From contig NZ_LFQU01000009.1 in the NCBI RefSeq assembly GCF_001275135.1, forward strand, positions 1 through 64,000: a stretch of 64,000 bases of DNA, given 5' to 3'. A program made the position numbers and the translations under genes. Under the pieces are notes generated by a model that was not told the DNA's origin, did not search any database, and was given only the letters and a program-made list of their open reading frames with translations. The DNA comes from Xylanibacter rarus (lineage in GTDB: Bacteria; Bacteroidota; Bacteroidia; Bacteroidales; Bacteroidaceae). Below are positions 51,930-61,552 of this stretch, one piece after another; position 1 is the stretch's first letter; the number at the start of each line of letters is the position of its first letter.

Positions 51930-52991
51930 CAGGCTACATTGTGAACGCATAAATCCACAAACTGAGATATAATAGATGTCGGCGGACAGAACTTTAGATA
52001 TGCCGTAAATGAGCGGAAGATGCATCTGGCAAAAAGGAGAATGTTTATTTTGTCCCGTGTTTGTTTGGTGCATATATCTTCTGCCGGCATGAAAAAGATA
52101 TTTAAGTTAGCATTATAATTTGAAGATGTTCACGGAGCAGCATTCTCCGCTATAAAACATCTTAATGATTCATGGACGTTTTATAATATTTTTTACTGTC
52201 CGTTCTTGGCGATTAAAAGCATATTTCTCTTTGTTGAAGGAGAGGTATGCTTTTAATTATATAATAAGATGTTTAATTACCTTTCGGTCCGATTTTCTTT
52301 GTTTATTATATAAGTCTGTCATCATGCTATAAAAATAGTGATGGCTGTGATTTTTACACGATGAAGTGTTATAACTTTATGCGCATGTCAAACTGAAATC
52401 AAAGGTTAACTTTAATAAAGGCAGTGACAACCTGATTTGAATTTAAAAAAGATTTGGAAACAAATATAGTTTTAACACGGAGAATTGTCAACTAAATCCA
52501 GTATACTGCAAACAAAATTAGATATATTGTAAAATATCAAAAATAAACGATTGAGTTTTACATAAAAACTCGGCCATTTACGGTTAAAAAGTGGCCGAGT
52601 TACGATGCATAAACCGGCCATTAACAGTTTGAAAGTAAATGCGTGTTGGTTGCTTAAAGAATTTTTGTGTGACTATGCGTAAACGCTCTATTTGTAATCT
52701 TTAGTGATAGAAATGGTTACAGTTTTTTATGCTATATTTCTGCTGTTGGTTTAAATTGTGAAAAATAGTTCTCAAACAGATGCTTTTATCCGGATAGATA
52801 GTCTGGCTGATTTGTTATATTGAATATTCCTTTATATGGATATATGCATGTTGAATAACCTCATCTTGTTCATGGTCTTAATGGGCTTAAAACTACGTGA
52901 AAGTTTTATAATTGGTCGTCTGCCATGTTATTTCGAGCCTATAAAATTCTTATATTTGCATGAATTCCTTTTGAGGTTAAATATTGGATGT
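51930..52991. other. 1.06-kb stretch with several hairpins and no gene
   Basis: It contains three inverted repeats: 52124-52164 (AAGATGTT outer and CGGAG inner stems), 52213-52258 (18-bp stem with two mismatches around ATTAAAAGCATA) and 52567-52601 (perfect 10-bp AACTCGGCCA stem). A -7 box TATATTTG lies at 52951-52958, before the next gene. No reading frame has protein character. Confidence 0.45.
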
Positions 52992-53468
52992 ATGTTTCTT
53001 GTCAGACTTTTTGGCTGTCTCGTGTTATTGTTGATATGCATTGATGGCAGTGCACAAATAACAGGTGTGGTCTTCGATATGGAGACCAAACGTCAGATAG
53101 CCGGTGTAAGAGTGTATATCAATCCGAAAGGAACCGTGATTACCGATTCGAGAGGACGTTTTGTAATCAGTCAGCTGTGTAACGGCGTCACTTTTTCACA
53201 TGTAAGTTATGAAAGCAGGGTATACAGCCGAAAGGAACTTTGTGACACAATATGGCTTATGCCCAAACTCAACCGGCTCGATGAGGTTGTCATTACGGCA
53301 AAGGCACCTATAGTGTGCATCAAAAAGGGTGAGGTGTCTAAATATGCAAAACAGTTTAAGGCCCCGTCGGGCTTGTTCTCGTTTGATATGTTCAAGCTCT
53401 TTGATTTTAAGGGGCATAAGCACGAAAAGAGACGCAAGCGTCTTGAAAAGATACTGGAGGATTATTGA
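52992..53468 (+). CDS. Carboxypeptidase-regulatory-like secreted protein
   Basis: A 158-aa product. The start at 52992 gives MFLVRLFGCLVLLLICIDGS as signal peptide and lies after the -7 box TATATTTG; the longer frame runs into the promoter. The core (about 24-100) is the carboxypeptidase D regulatory-like fold: ITGVVFDMETKRQIAGVRVY, DSRGRFVIS and LDEVVITAKAP, the same fold that opens SusC proteins. The tail is Lys/Arg-rich (KHEKRRKRLEKI). No barrel follows, so it is a stand-alone domain. Function unknown. Confidence 0.65.
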   Translation: MFLVRLFGCLVLLLICIDGSAQITGVVFDMETKRQIAGVRVYINPKGTVITDSRGRFVISQLCNGVTFSHVSYESRVYSRKELCDTIWLMPKLNRLDEVVITAKAPIVCIKKGEVSKYAKQFKAPSGLFSFDMFKLFDFKGHKHEKRRKRLEKILEDY

Positions 53469-53480
53469 TCGTGTAAATAA

Positions 53481-53514
53481 AAAGGGACAAAGTCGTTTTG
53501 AGCTTTGTCCCTTT
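53481..53514. terminator. Bidirectional terminator between convergent genes
   Basis: A perfect 12-bp stem (AAAGGGACAAAG and complement, 10-nt loop) lies between the two stop codons, with T-rich sequence on either side. Confidence 0.85.
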
Positions 53515-53541
53515 CATTTATTATAACGTAAACTATATTAT

Positions 53542-54222
53542 TTACTTATTGATGAATTTTTTGCCGTTCTGGATAAGGATGCCTTTTGTTTCTTTGCTTA
53601 CACGCTGACCGGCAAGGTTGTATACAGGAGCGTTGGCGTCAACGTTGTCTTTTGTTATGTCGTAGATGCCAGTAGATCCGCCTGTTGAGAAGATGAAGCC
53701 GTAGAAGCTCATCTTAGAACCTTTCATGTAAAGATAGTAAGTGCTGTTTGCCTTAACGTCGAAGTTTACATATCCGTAGAATTTCTCTGCGAGAGTGTTG
53801 TCCTCTGCAAGTTCAACAGTTTCGCCGTCTTTGTTAACCAGAGTGAAGTCTGTTCCGGGTGTCATATATGCGCCGTCGCATACTGCACGGAACTCTTTAC
53901 CGTTACCGATAACGGCACCAACTTTCAGTGAGCCGTCTACTGCAGGCTTGAATTCATAGTATGTTCCAGAAACAGGAATTATACCATCTTCTCCGAAAGC
54001 AGCATTGCTGTTTCCTTGTGTGTAGGCAACAAATTCAGGAAGGTTAGTGTTGCTTTTGTTCTCCTTGAATCCGGTTCCGAGTGTGACAGTGATGTTCTCA
54101 ACGTCTGTTATCACCATGTTGTCTTCAGGTGTTGAACCATCGTCTGGTACAGCGTAAGTTCCTTGCGCATTAGCACATACAGCCATCATAGCAGCTGCTA
54201 CAAGAGTAAAAATTTTTTTCAT
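53542..54222 (-). CDS. Secreted protein with type IX-like C-terminal tail
   Basis: A 226-aa exported protein (signal 1-20, ending CANAQ). Residues 30-180 form a beta-rich domain without recognised family. After a Gly/Ser turn (STGIYDITKDN) comes a 35-residue tail VYNLAGQRVSKETKGILIQN followed by GKKFINK, the short tail often seen on secreted Prevotella proteins. Role unknown. It faces the pectinesterase gene divergently. Confidence 0.65.
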   Translation of the reverse strand: MKKIFTLVAAAMMAVCANAQGTYAVPDDGSTPEDNMVITDVENITVTLGTGFKENKSNTNLPEFVAYTQGNSNAAFGEDGIIPVSGTYYEFKPAVDGSLKVGAVIGNGKEFRAVCDGAYMTPGTDFTLVNKDGETVELAEDNTLAEKFYGYVNFDVKANSTYYLYMKGSKMSFYGFIFSTGGSTGIYDITKDNVDANAPVYNLAGQRVSKETKGILIQNGKKFINK

Positions 54223-54472
54223 AAGACTTAATTTTTTAGTTAATAATTTGATTTGTAAAAAAGATATAATATTTTATTCTATTCCACGTAGCTTGTTGTT
54301 TCGCTGCAAAGATAATAATTTATTTTAATAAGATGCTTCTTAAGGGATAAAAATCGAAAATATTTTATCTTTTTGCATGTTTTGAGTTAATGGTTTTAAT
54401 CAGCATTTTCATTAAAGATGAAGTTGTCGCCATATTTTTATCAATTTTTATCGTATATTTGTTTTTTATTCA

Positions 54473-54480
54473 TATCTTTG
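54473..54480 (+). promoter_or_regulatory. -7 box of the pectinesterase gene
   Basis: TATCTTTG is a consensus -7 box; no good TTTG is present at the -33 place, so an activator may be needed. The start codon lies 74 nt further. Confidence 0.5.
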
Positions 54481-54553
54481 CACGCAACAAACGAACTTTA
54501 TATAAGTATTGAAAAATAATTTACTAAAATATATTAACTAACCTAATTTAAAT

Positions 54554-57500
54554 ATGAGAAAATCGTTACAAAAAGTGACCCTCATGTGCCTTTTTGCGCT
54601 GTTTGCAATCGTAGCTAAGGCACAGAATGATGTTACTGCGTTGTGGGACTGGGAGCATAACAGTCCTTTAGGCATTTGTGCCAGTACGAATTTTGAAGGC
54701 AAGACTGGCGACCTGAAATCTAACGTTGATGGTGTTGTGCTGCATGTAGACGCCACAAACGGCAAATTGAACGCAGAGAAAAACAATTATGCACAGTTTA
54801 ATCAGGGAACAATCCTGCAGGTTCCTGTAAAGTCTGTAAACGATGTTGTTACAGTGAAGTCTTATCCCGGTCAGTATAAGTTTACTGTGGGCGGAGTTGC
54901 TGCAACGTCAGATGTAACAACTTATAATGTTAAAAGTAAGGATCTGGAGAAAGGCTATGTTGAGGTAATAGCAACCGGAGGTTCTTATCTTTATAGTGTT
55001 CAGGTTAAATTCATCTCAAACATTCAGGAAAAGGAATTGTATTCTACCAATTTTTCTGAATGGGGAGATTATGAGACCGCTGCCAAAGAAGAAGAAACTG
55101 TTGTAAAGTGGAATACCAAGTACAGCCATGAGGAGATATCATTCTCAATCTTCAATACACAGATTGGTGCAAGCAACTTTAATGTTGGTAAATTCCCTGA
55201 TTGGACTGGCGGTATGCTGATGGCCGCAAAGAGTGACAATCCTTATATTATTACTTCAAAACTTGCTTCTGTAACAAAGGTTCATTTTATACATGGTGCC
55301 ACAGGCGGAAATCGTGGCTGGAAACTTTGGGCTAAAGGTGACGGCGATGCCGACTGGGTTATCCTGTCGGAAAGTGTGGCTAATCCGGCTGCCGGCTGTG
55401 AAGTTACATGTGATGTCAACAGAACAAACTGTCAGCTGAAGTTTACTAATATCACAACCAATCAGAATGCATATCTTCTGCAGCTTGACATTTATGGTAA
55501 TGTAGACATGTCGCTTACTCCGTCTCTCGGAACTTTCTCTTACAATAACGAGACATACCATGCAGCTGATATCTTCGAAGAGACATCTGCCGGCGTGCTG
55601 ACTACAACTATCGAGGTGCCCAATGCAACTCCACTGCCGTCTTTGGAGAATCCTGTAACAGATATAACTTGCGACAATGGTGAGGTTGACGGTGACGTTA
55701 CATACGAAACTGTCGGTGAAACATCTGTCGTTACAATAAAGGTGAAGGCCAACGAGGACGTTATGACATATAAGATTACTTTCGTTCACAAGCCTTACTT
55801 CACCCTTACCTATTATAATATAGATGGAAGCGTGCTGGAAAATTCACAGAAAGTGGAGAAAGATGCAAGCATCGCTACATTGAGAGATGATGAAGGTGTT
55901 ACTGTTGCTGAAGGAAAGAAATTCCGCGGCTGGTTTGCTGAGGCAGATGGTGGACGTAAGTTTACTATAGATGATGTCGTTACTTCTGACCTTAATCTTT
56001 ATGCAGGTGTTACAGAAATAGAGACAGAAAGCACATCTGCACGCTATACATTCAATCTCACTGACGAATATTTCTATGATGAAGACCATGAGGCGTTTAA
56101 CGCTGAGAAGGCCCAGTTCCACGATACTGCACACGGATGGACACTCGAGTCAAACGGCAAGATAGACTTGTTGGTCGGCGGTCATGCTTATATTATTGCA
56201 ACACTGTGCCGTTACAGCAAGCAGGATGCTACACTCACTCTCTATGATGCAGAAGGCAATGAGGTTGCTACTGCTCCCGGATATGATTCAACAGACGGCA
56301 AGAGCGTTATGCTCGAATATAAAGGTCAGGCAGGAACTGTCACTCTTAAGTCAAGCAATGAAATTTATCTGCACAAACTCGTGATAGCAAATGTTGAAGA
56401 TTCTCCTATTGAGATGAACGAGCAGGGCTATTATGTAGTTAAACCAAACGACGGCGGTAACTTCCTTACAACTCTTGAAATCGCAAACGCTGCTTCTTCT
56501 TCAGACAAGCGTACCTATGTGTTCGTGCCGGACGGAACTTATGATCTTGGCAATGCCGTGCTTACACCTATATCAGGAAACAATATCTCTGTAATCGGTC
56601 AGAGCATGGATAACACAATAATCGTAAACGAGGCTGAGCAGGAAGGTATCGGAGTTTCTGCAACATTCCTCATTACAGGTGAAAATACTTATCTGCAGGA
56701 TCTTACCCTGAAGAATGCTTATGACTACTACAAACCCGGATTTGCCGGCCGTGCCGTTGTTATCCAGGACAAGGGTAAGCACACTGTCTGCAAGAATGTA
56801 CGCATGCTTTCTTATCAGGACACATATTATTCAAACAGCAACTCAAACTTCTATTTCGAGAATTCTGACATTCACGGAACAGTAGACTTTATCTGCGGTG
56901 AGGGTGATGTGTTCTTTAACAACTGTACACTTACTGTAGAACCCCGCAATGCCGACGGCTCAGGTGAATGTACGCTTACTGCTCCTTCTACAAATTCATC
57001 AGAGGGAAACAAGTTTGGTTATGTATTCAGTGGTTGTACAATTGACAGCAAGGCAGAGAAGTTTAACTACGGCCGTGCATGGAACAACACCCCGCGCTGT
57101 GCTTACATAAATACAACTCTGCTGCAGCCGGAGCGTCTTAATGAAAACAGATGGACTCTCGGTGGAATGAACGTGCCTGCAGATAAATTTGTAGAGTATA
57201 ACACTATGGATCAGAGCGGAAAGGTTATTTCGCCAGCTTCACTTGTTTGTACATTTACAAAGGACAGCAAGAGCAATACTTATGAAACAATACTTACAGC
57301 TGAACAGGCTGAAGAATACTCACTCGAGACTATCTCTAAATCATGGAACTGGTATCCGGCAACATACACAGCTCAGAAGAGCATGGACGTGCTGAAGGCT
57401 GACGGAAACAAACTTACATGGAATGCTGTTGACGGAGCTTTGGCTTATGCAGTGTTCAGAAATGGTGAGTTCGTCGGAATGACAACATCAGCTTCTTATG

Positions 57501-57742
57501 ACATCACAGAAGGAAATGCTTCTGAGTATTCTGTACGTGCTGCAAATGAGTGTGGAGGTTTCGGCCCTGGTTCAACAACAACTACAGGTATCTCTGATTC
57601 TGTTGTTGCCGGTGGTGATGTTGTCCGCACATCATATTACAATGTGCAGGGTGCCCGTGTTGGCAGCTCTTATAAAGGTATTGTTATTAAAGTAGAAACG
57701 TTGAAAGACGGTAAGCAGATAGCAACCAAAATTATTAGATAG
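54554..57742 (+). CDS. Large secreted pectinesterase (carbohydrate esterase family 8)
   Basis: It de-methylates homogalacturonan outside the cell. The 1062 aa include a signal peptide (1-24), N-terminal beta-rich modules (about 30-410, probably binding), an InlB-type repeat (about 415-500, KFRGWFAEADGGRKF), a further domain, then the CE8 beta-helix at about 632-905: YQDTYYSNS, VDFICGEGDVFF with the catalytic Asp, and NYGRAWNN in place of the Gly-Arg-Pro-Trp motif. An Fn3-like part and a sorting-type tail (YYNVQGARVGSSYKGIVIK) end it. The standard Phe of DFIFG is Cys here. It lies upstream of the SusC/SusD pair. Confidence 0.88.
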   Translation: MRKSLQKVTLMCLFALFAIVAKAQNDVTALWDWEHNSPLGICASTNFEGKTGDLKSNVDGVVLHVDATNGKLNAEKNNYAQFNQGTILQVPVKSVNDVVTVKSYPGQYKFTVGGVAATSDVTTYNVKSKDLEKGYVEVIATGGSYLYSVQVKFISNIQEKELYSTNFSEWGDYETAAKEEETVVKWNTKYSHEEISFSIFNTQIGASNFNVGKFPDWTGGMLMAAKSDNPYIITSKLASVTKVHFIHGATGGNRGWKLWAKGDGDADWVILSESVANPAAGCEVTCDVNRTNCQLKFTNITTNQNAYLLQLDIYGNVDMSLTPSLGTFSYNNETYHAADIFEETSAGVLTTTIEVPNATPLPSLENPVTDITCDNGEVDGDVTYETVGETSVVTIKVKANEDVMTYKITFVHKPYFTLTYYNIDGSVLENSQKVEKDASIATLRDDEGVTVAEGKKFRGWFAEADGGRKFTIDDVVTSDLNLYAGVTEIETESTSARYTFNLTDEYFYDEDHEAFNAEKAQFHDTAHGWTLESNGKIDLLVGGHAYIIATLCRYSKQDATLTLYDAEGNEVATAPGYDSTDGKSVMLEYKGQAGTVTLKSSNEIYLHKLVIANVEDSPIEMNEQGYYVVKPNDGGNFLTTLEIANAASSSDKRTYVFVPDGTYDLGNAVLTPISGNNISVIGQSMDNTIIVNEAEQEGIGVSATFLITGENTYLQDLTLKNAYDYYKPGFAGRAVVIQDKGKHTVCKNVRMLSYQDTYYSNSNSNFYFENSDIHGTVDFICGEGDVFFNNCTLTVEPRNADGSGECTLTAPSTNSSEGNKFGYVFSGCTIDSKAEKFNYGRAWNNTPRCAYINTTLLQPERLNENRWTLGGMNVPADKFVEYNTMDQSGKVISPASLVCTFTKDSKSNTYETILTAEQAEEYSLETISKSWNWYPATYTAQKSMDVLKADGNKLTWNAVDGALAYAVFRNGEFVGMTTSASYDITEGNASEYSVRAANECGGFGPGSTTTTGISDSVVAGGDVVRTSYYNVQGARVGSSYKGIVIKVETLKDGKQIATKIIR

Positions 57743-57764
57743 TTATTAAGGGCTTTTAGACGTA

Positions 57765-57800
57765 ATGGTGGATGCGCTTAAATGTGTATCCACCATTTTT
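57765..57800 (+). terminator. Terminator of the pectinesterase gene
   Basis: A perfect 9-bp stem (ATGGTGGAT and complement, 14-nt loop) is followed by TTTTTATTTT, 22 nt after the stop. Confidence 0.85.
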
Positions 57801-58055
57801 ATTTTAGAATGTTTGTATGCATTAGTCTCTGTCTGTCATTGTATTTTTATGCTGCATTTATTTTGTTCCTTTTGTCCGTCGCTTTTTATCTGTTGATTAT
57901 TTGAGCATACGAAAAGTTAATACTTTCACATCCTTTTTACCTACATCCTAATTAACAATCTTTTGTTGTAGTTGTATTCATGAAGATTTATATATGTTAA
58001 TAAAATTATGGGTTTTATATATTTAAATTTTTTATGTATAAAATAATGATTTTGT

Positions 58056-58085
58056 TTTGTGGAATGTATTTTTTTCGTATCTTTG
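58056..58085 (+). promoter_or_regulatory. Promoter of the susCD-type operon
   Basis: TTTG (58056-58059), an 18-nt spacer and TATCTTTG (58078-58085). The leader to the susC start is about 205 nt and contains a GGCGC/GCGCC pairing around 58197-58230. Confidence 0.75.
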
Positions 58086-58296
58086 CAGGCAAAACTATCA
58101 AACTTATAAAAACTAATATCAAAAAACAAGGTAATAACAATGTAAATGTTTGTTTGATGAGCCTTTATTATGCGATATAGAGTACGTAAGGGTCCGGCGC
58201 TTGGCTGTTTTGGACACGCCATAATTGCGCCCTTTATGGTGGTTTTGTCGTAAGATGAATTTATATTTTTTATTTTTAATTAAATTAATAACATTT

Positions 58297-61200
58297 ATGT
58301 CTGGTAATTTGAAAACTTTTCGAATTGTGCTTTTAGTGCTTTTCACTTTTGTGGTGAGCGGTCTTTCTGCACAAACAGTTAAAGGTAATGTGAAGGACAC
58401 CAACGGTGAGCCGATCATCGGTGTGACTGTCCAGGAGAAAGGTACCAAGAATGTCGCCGTGACAGATCTTGATGGAAATTTCTCTATTAAAACAACCGGC
58501 GACGGACAGTTGCAGTTTTCATACATCGGTATGAAGGCTAAGACTGTAAATGCTGCCGGAAAATCAAACATCAACGTTGTACTTGAAGATGAGGCAACAA
58601 ATCTTGATGACGTTGTCGTTATCGGTTATGGTACGGTTAAGAAAAGAGACTTGACTGGTTCTGTTGCATCAGTTAGTGCTGAAGACATCGCAAACATTCC
58701 TGTTTCAAGCGTAAGTGAGGCTATGACAGGTAAAATGGCCGGTGTTAACATCACAACAACAGAAGGTTCTCCTGACGCCGACATCAAGATTCGTGTGCGT
58801 GGTGGAGGTTCTTTGTCTCAGGACAACTCACCTCTTTATATAGTAGACGGCTTCCCTGTTGAGAGCATCAGCGACATCGCACCCAGCGAAATTCAGAGCA
58901 TCGACGTGTTGAAGGATGCTTCGTCTACTGCTATTTATGGTGCGCGTGGTGCAAACGGTGTAATCATCGTTACAACAAAGAGCGGTAAAGAGGGTAAGAC
59001 TCAGGTTAACTTCAATGCATCTCTGGGATGGAAGAAGGTTACTAAGCTTATCAAGACAATGGATCCTTACAACTATGCATATTATCAGTATGAACTTGGT
59101 AATGATGCTTACGGAAACTATGATGACCTTGATATCTGGAAGTCAATCGAAGGACGTGACTATCAGGATGAACTTTTCGGACGTACTGGTTTGCAGAAAC
59201 AATACAATGTTAATGTTAGCGGTGGTTCAAAAGAAATCAAGTATAACGTAGGTTTCTCTCACAACGATGAAAAGAGCATCATGCTCGGTTCTGGTTATGC
59301 AAAGAACAACGTTAACGCAAAAATCAATGCTACACTTAACGAATGGTTGACTCTTGACTTCAACGGCCGTATGGCTTTCACAAAGCTCAAAGGTCTTAAT
59401 GGTGGTGCTGACACCAACGAAAGCAATGCAGCAAACTCTGCTGTAGCAAACTCTGTTAAGTGGAATCCTGTTGAGGCTTTGGTTTCTGTAGATGATGACA
59501 GCGAAAACAGTTCTAATACACGACGCAATCCGGTTGAGCGTATCAGCGATACATATAAGTATCAGGAGCGTTTCTCTCAGAACTATAATGTAGGTTTGAA
59601 CTGGAAACCTTTCAAGAACATTACATTCCGTACTGAATTCGGTTACGGCTGGAAATATAATGATACAGACCAGGTTTGGGGCGCAAGAGCCGTTACAAAC
59701 TCTAAATATGGATATAACGGACAGCCGCAGGCTATGTTTGTAAGACTGGAGAATAAGAACTGGCGCAATGCTAACACTGTTACTTACGATAACAAAAATT
59801 GTTCGGTGGCCGTGATCATATTAACGTAATGATCGGTCAGGAGTGGAGCAGTTCACGTGATATTACACGTACAAATGTTTCTGTTGCATTCCCAGAGGAA
59901 ATGACAATCGATGAGGTTCTTGCAAATACAGCAGCAGGTACAGCTCTTCCAAACGAAGGCGATATTGAGGCACAGGAAAACATCCTTTCATACTTCGGCC
60001 GTATTAATTATACAATGGCTGACAAATATCTTGCAACATTCACTCTCCGTGCTGACGGTTCAAGTAAGTTTGGCAAGAATAACCGTTGGGGCTGGTTCCC
60101 TTCACTTGCATTGGCATGGCGTATGTCAGAAGAGAACTTCATGAAGGGTGCATCTGACTGGCTCTCTAACTTGAAGCTTCGTCTGAGCTTTGGTACAGCA
60201 GGTAACAACCGTATTAATTCAGGATTGCTCGAGCCCTTATATTCAATGGCTTCTAATACATCAAAGGCTCCCGAGTTCAACGGCGTTACAGGTTCAATGC
60301 TTGAGCATGGTAAATATCTTTATAATCCTGACTTGAAATGGGAAACAACCATAACACGTAACTTGGGTATTGACTTCGGCTTCTGGAATAACAGAATCAG
60401 CGGTACTTTGGATTTCTACTGGAATACAACAAAGGATTTGCTTATGGAAACAGTAATTCCTTCAAGCACAGGATATGAAACTCAGTTCCAGAACTTTGGT
60501 AAGACATCAAACAAGGGTGTTGAACTTGCAATCAACGCTGTACTTGTTGACAAGAAGAACTTTGGATTGAACTTTAATTTCAATATTTCTTACAACCGCA
60601 ACAAGATTGAAGAACTTAACAGCGGCAGCCCATGGCAGAGCTCAAGTTGGAGTGGTAAGACTCTTGAGCAGTATGAGGACTTCCGTGTTGTTGCCGGTGG
60701 TCGTCTGGGAGAACTTTGGGGATACAAGACAAATGGTTACTATACCGTTTATGATCCTGCCACAGGCACAGGTGACCTCGTGCTGAATGCAAATGGAACA
60801 TGGTCTTTGCGTGAAGGACTGAAAGACAACAGCTATACTTACTTTGGCGGTCTCTATCCCGGCGTTCTTAAAGTGCAGGTTGACGAAAATGGTGATCCTA
60901 TAAAGCAGCGTCTTGGCAATACTGTTGCTCCTACAACAGGTGGTTTCGGATTTGACGGTCGCATAGGTAACTTTGACTTCAACGTATTCTTCAACTATTC
61001 TCTTGGCAACAAGCTGGTTAACGGTACAAAACTTGCAAACTCTTTCTATGCAGGTTCAAGCAAGAACTACAACCTGGTTGCAGACTTTAATCTTGAGAAC
61101 CGTTATACATGGATCGACCCTGAGACAGGTCTTAACTTAGGCCGTCCTTCAACAAACACAATTGCTGCTTATGGTAGCGCTGAGGCTGTTATGGCACGTC

Positions 61201-61532
61201 TGAACGAAATCAACCAGGGTAAGGTTATGTATAACCCTGCAGGTGTTTCAAAGATGTACCTTATTGATTATGCAGTTGAGGATGCTTCATTCTTGCGCGT
61301 ACAGAATATTACAGTAGGATATACACTTCCTAAGAAGTGGGTTAAGGCTATGAATATTGAGAATATCAGACTCTATTTCACAGGTTATAACCTCTTCTGT
61401 ATCACAGGATATGATGGCTATGATCCTGAAGTTGATACAAGCAGTAAGAAGACTCCTATGTGTCCTGGTATAGATTATGCGGCATATCCTAAGAGCCGTA
61501 CATTTGTAGGAGGTATTAACGTAACATTCTAA
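58297..61532 (+). pseudogene. SusC/RagA-family TonB-linked outer-membrane protein, frameshifted
   Basis: The outer-membrane half of a glycan importer. The first frame (58297-59829) has a signal peptide, the carboxypeptidase-like extension (VKGNVKDTNGEPIIGVTVQE), TonB-box/plug sequence VVVIGYGTVKKRDLTGSVAS and SPLYIVDGFPVESISDI. At about 59794-59799 the frame is lost in a run of five A; the second frame (59799-61532) continues LFGGRDHINVMIGQEW and runs to the barrel end FVGGINVTF. One extra A would rejoin them as a normal protein of about 1078 aa. It may be a true mutation, a sequencing error or slippage-based variation. susD follows 20 nt later. Confidence 0.85.
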
Positions 61533-61552
61533 ATTTTAAGAATATAGAAATT

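Noticed and set aside
59791-59803. Programmed -1 frameshift in susC
   Set aside because: A -1 slip at CAAAAAT would give the right frame, but neither tRNA could re-pair well after slipping and no stimulatory structure is evident; a lost A explains it more simply.
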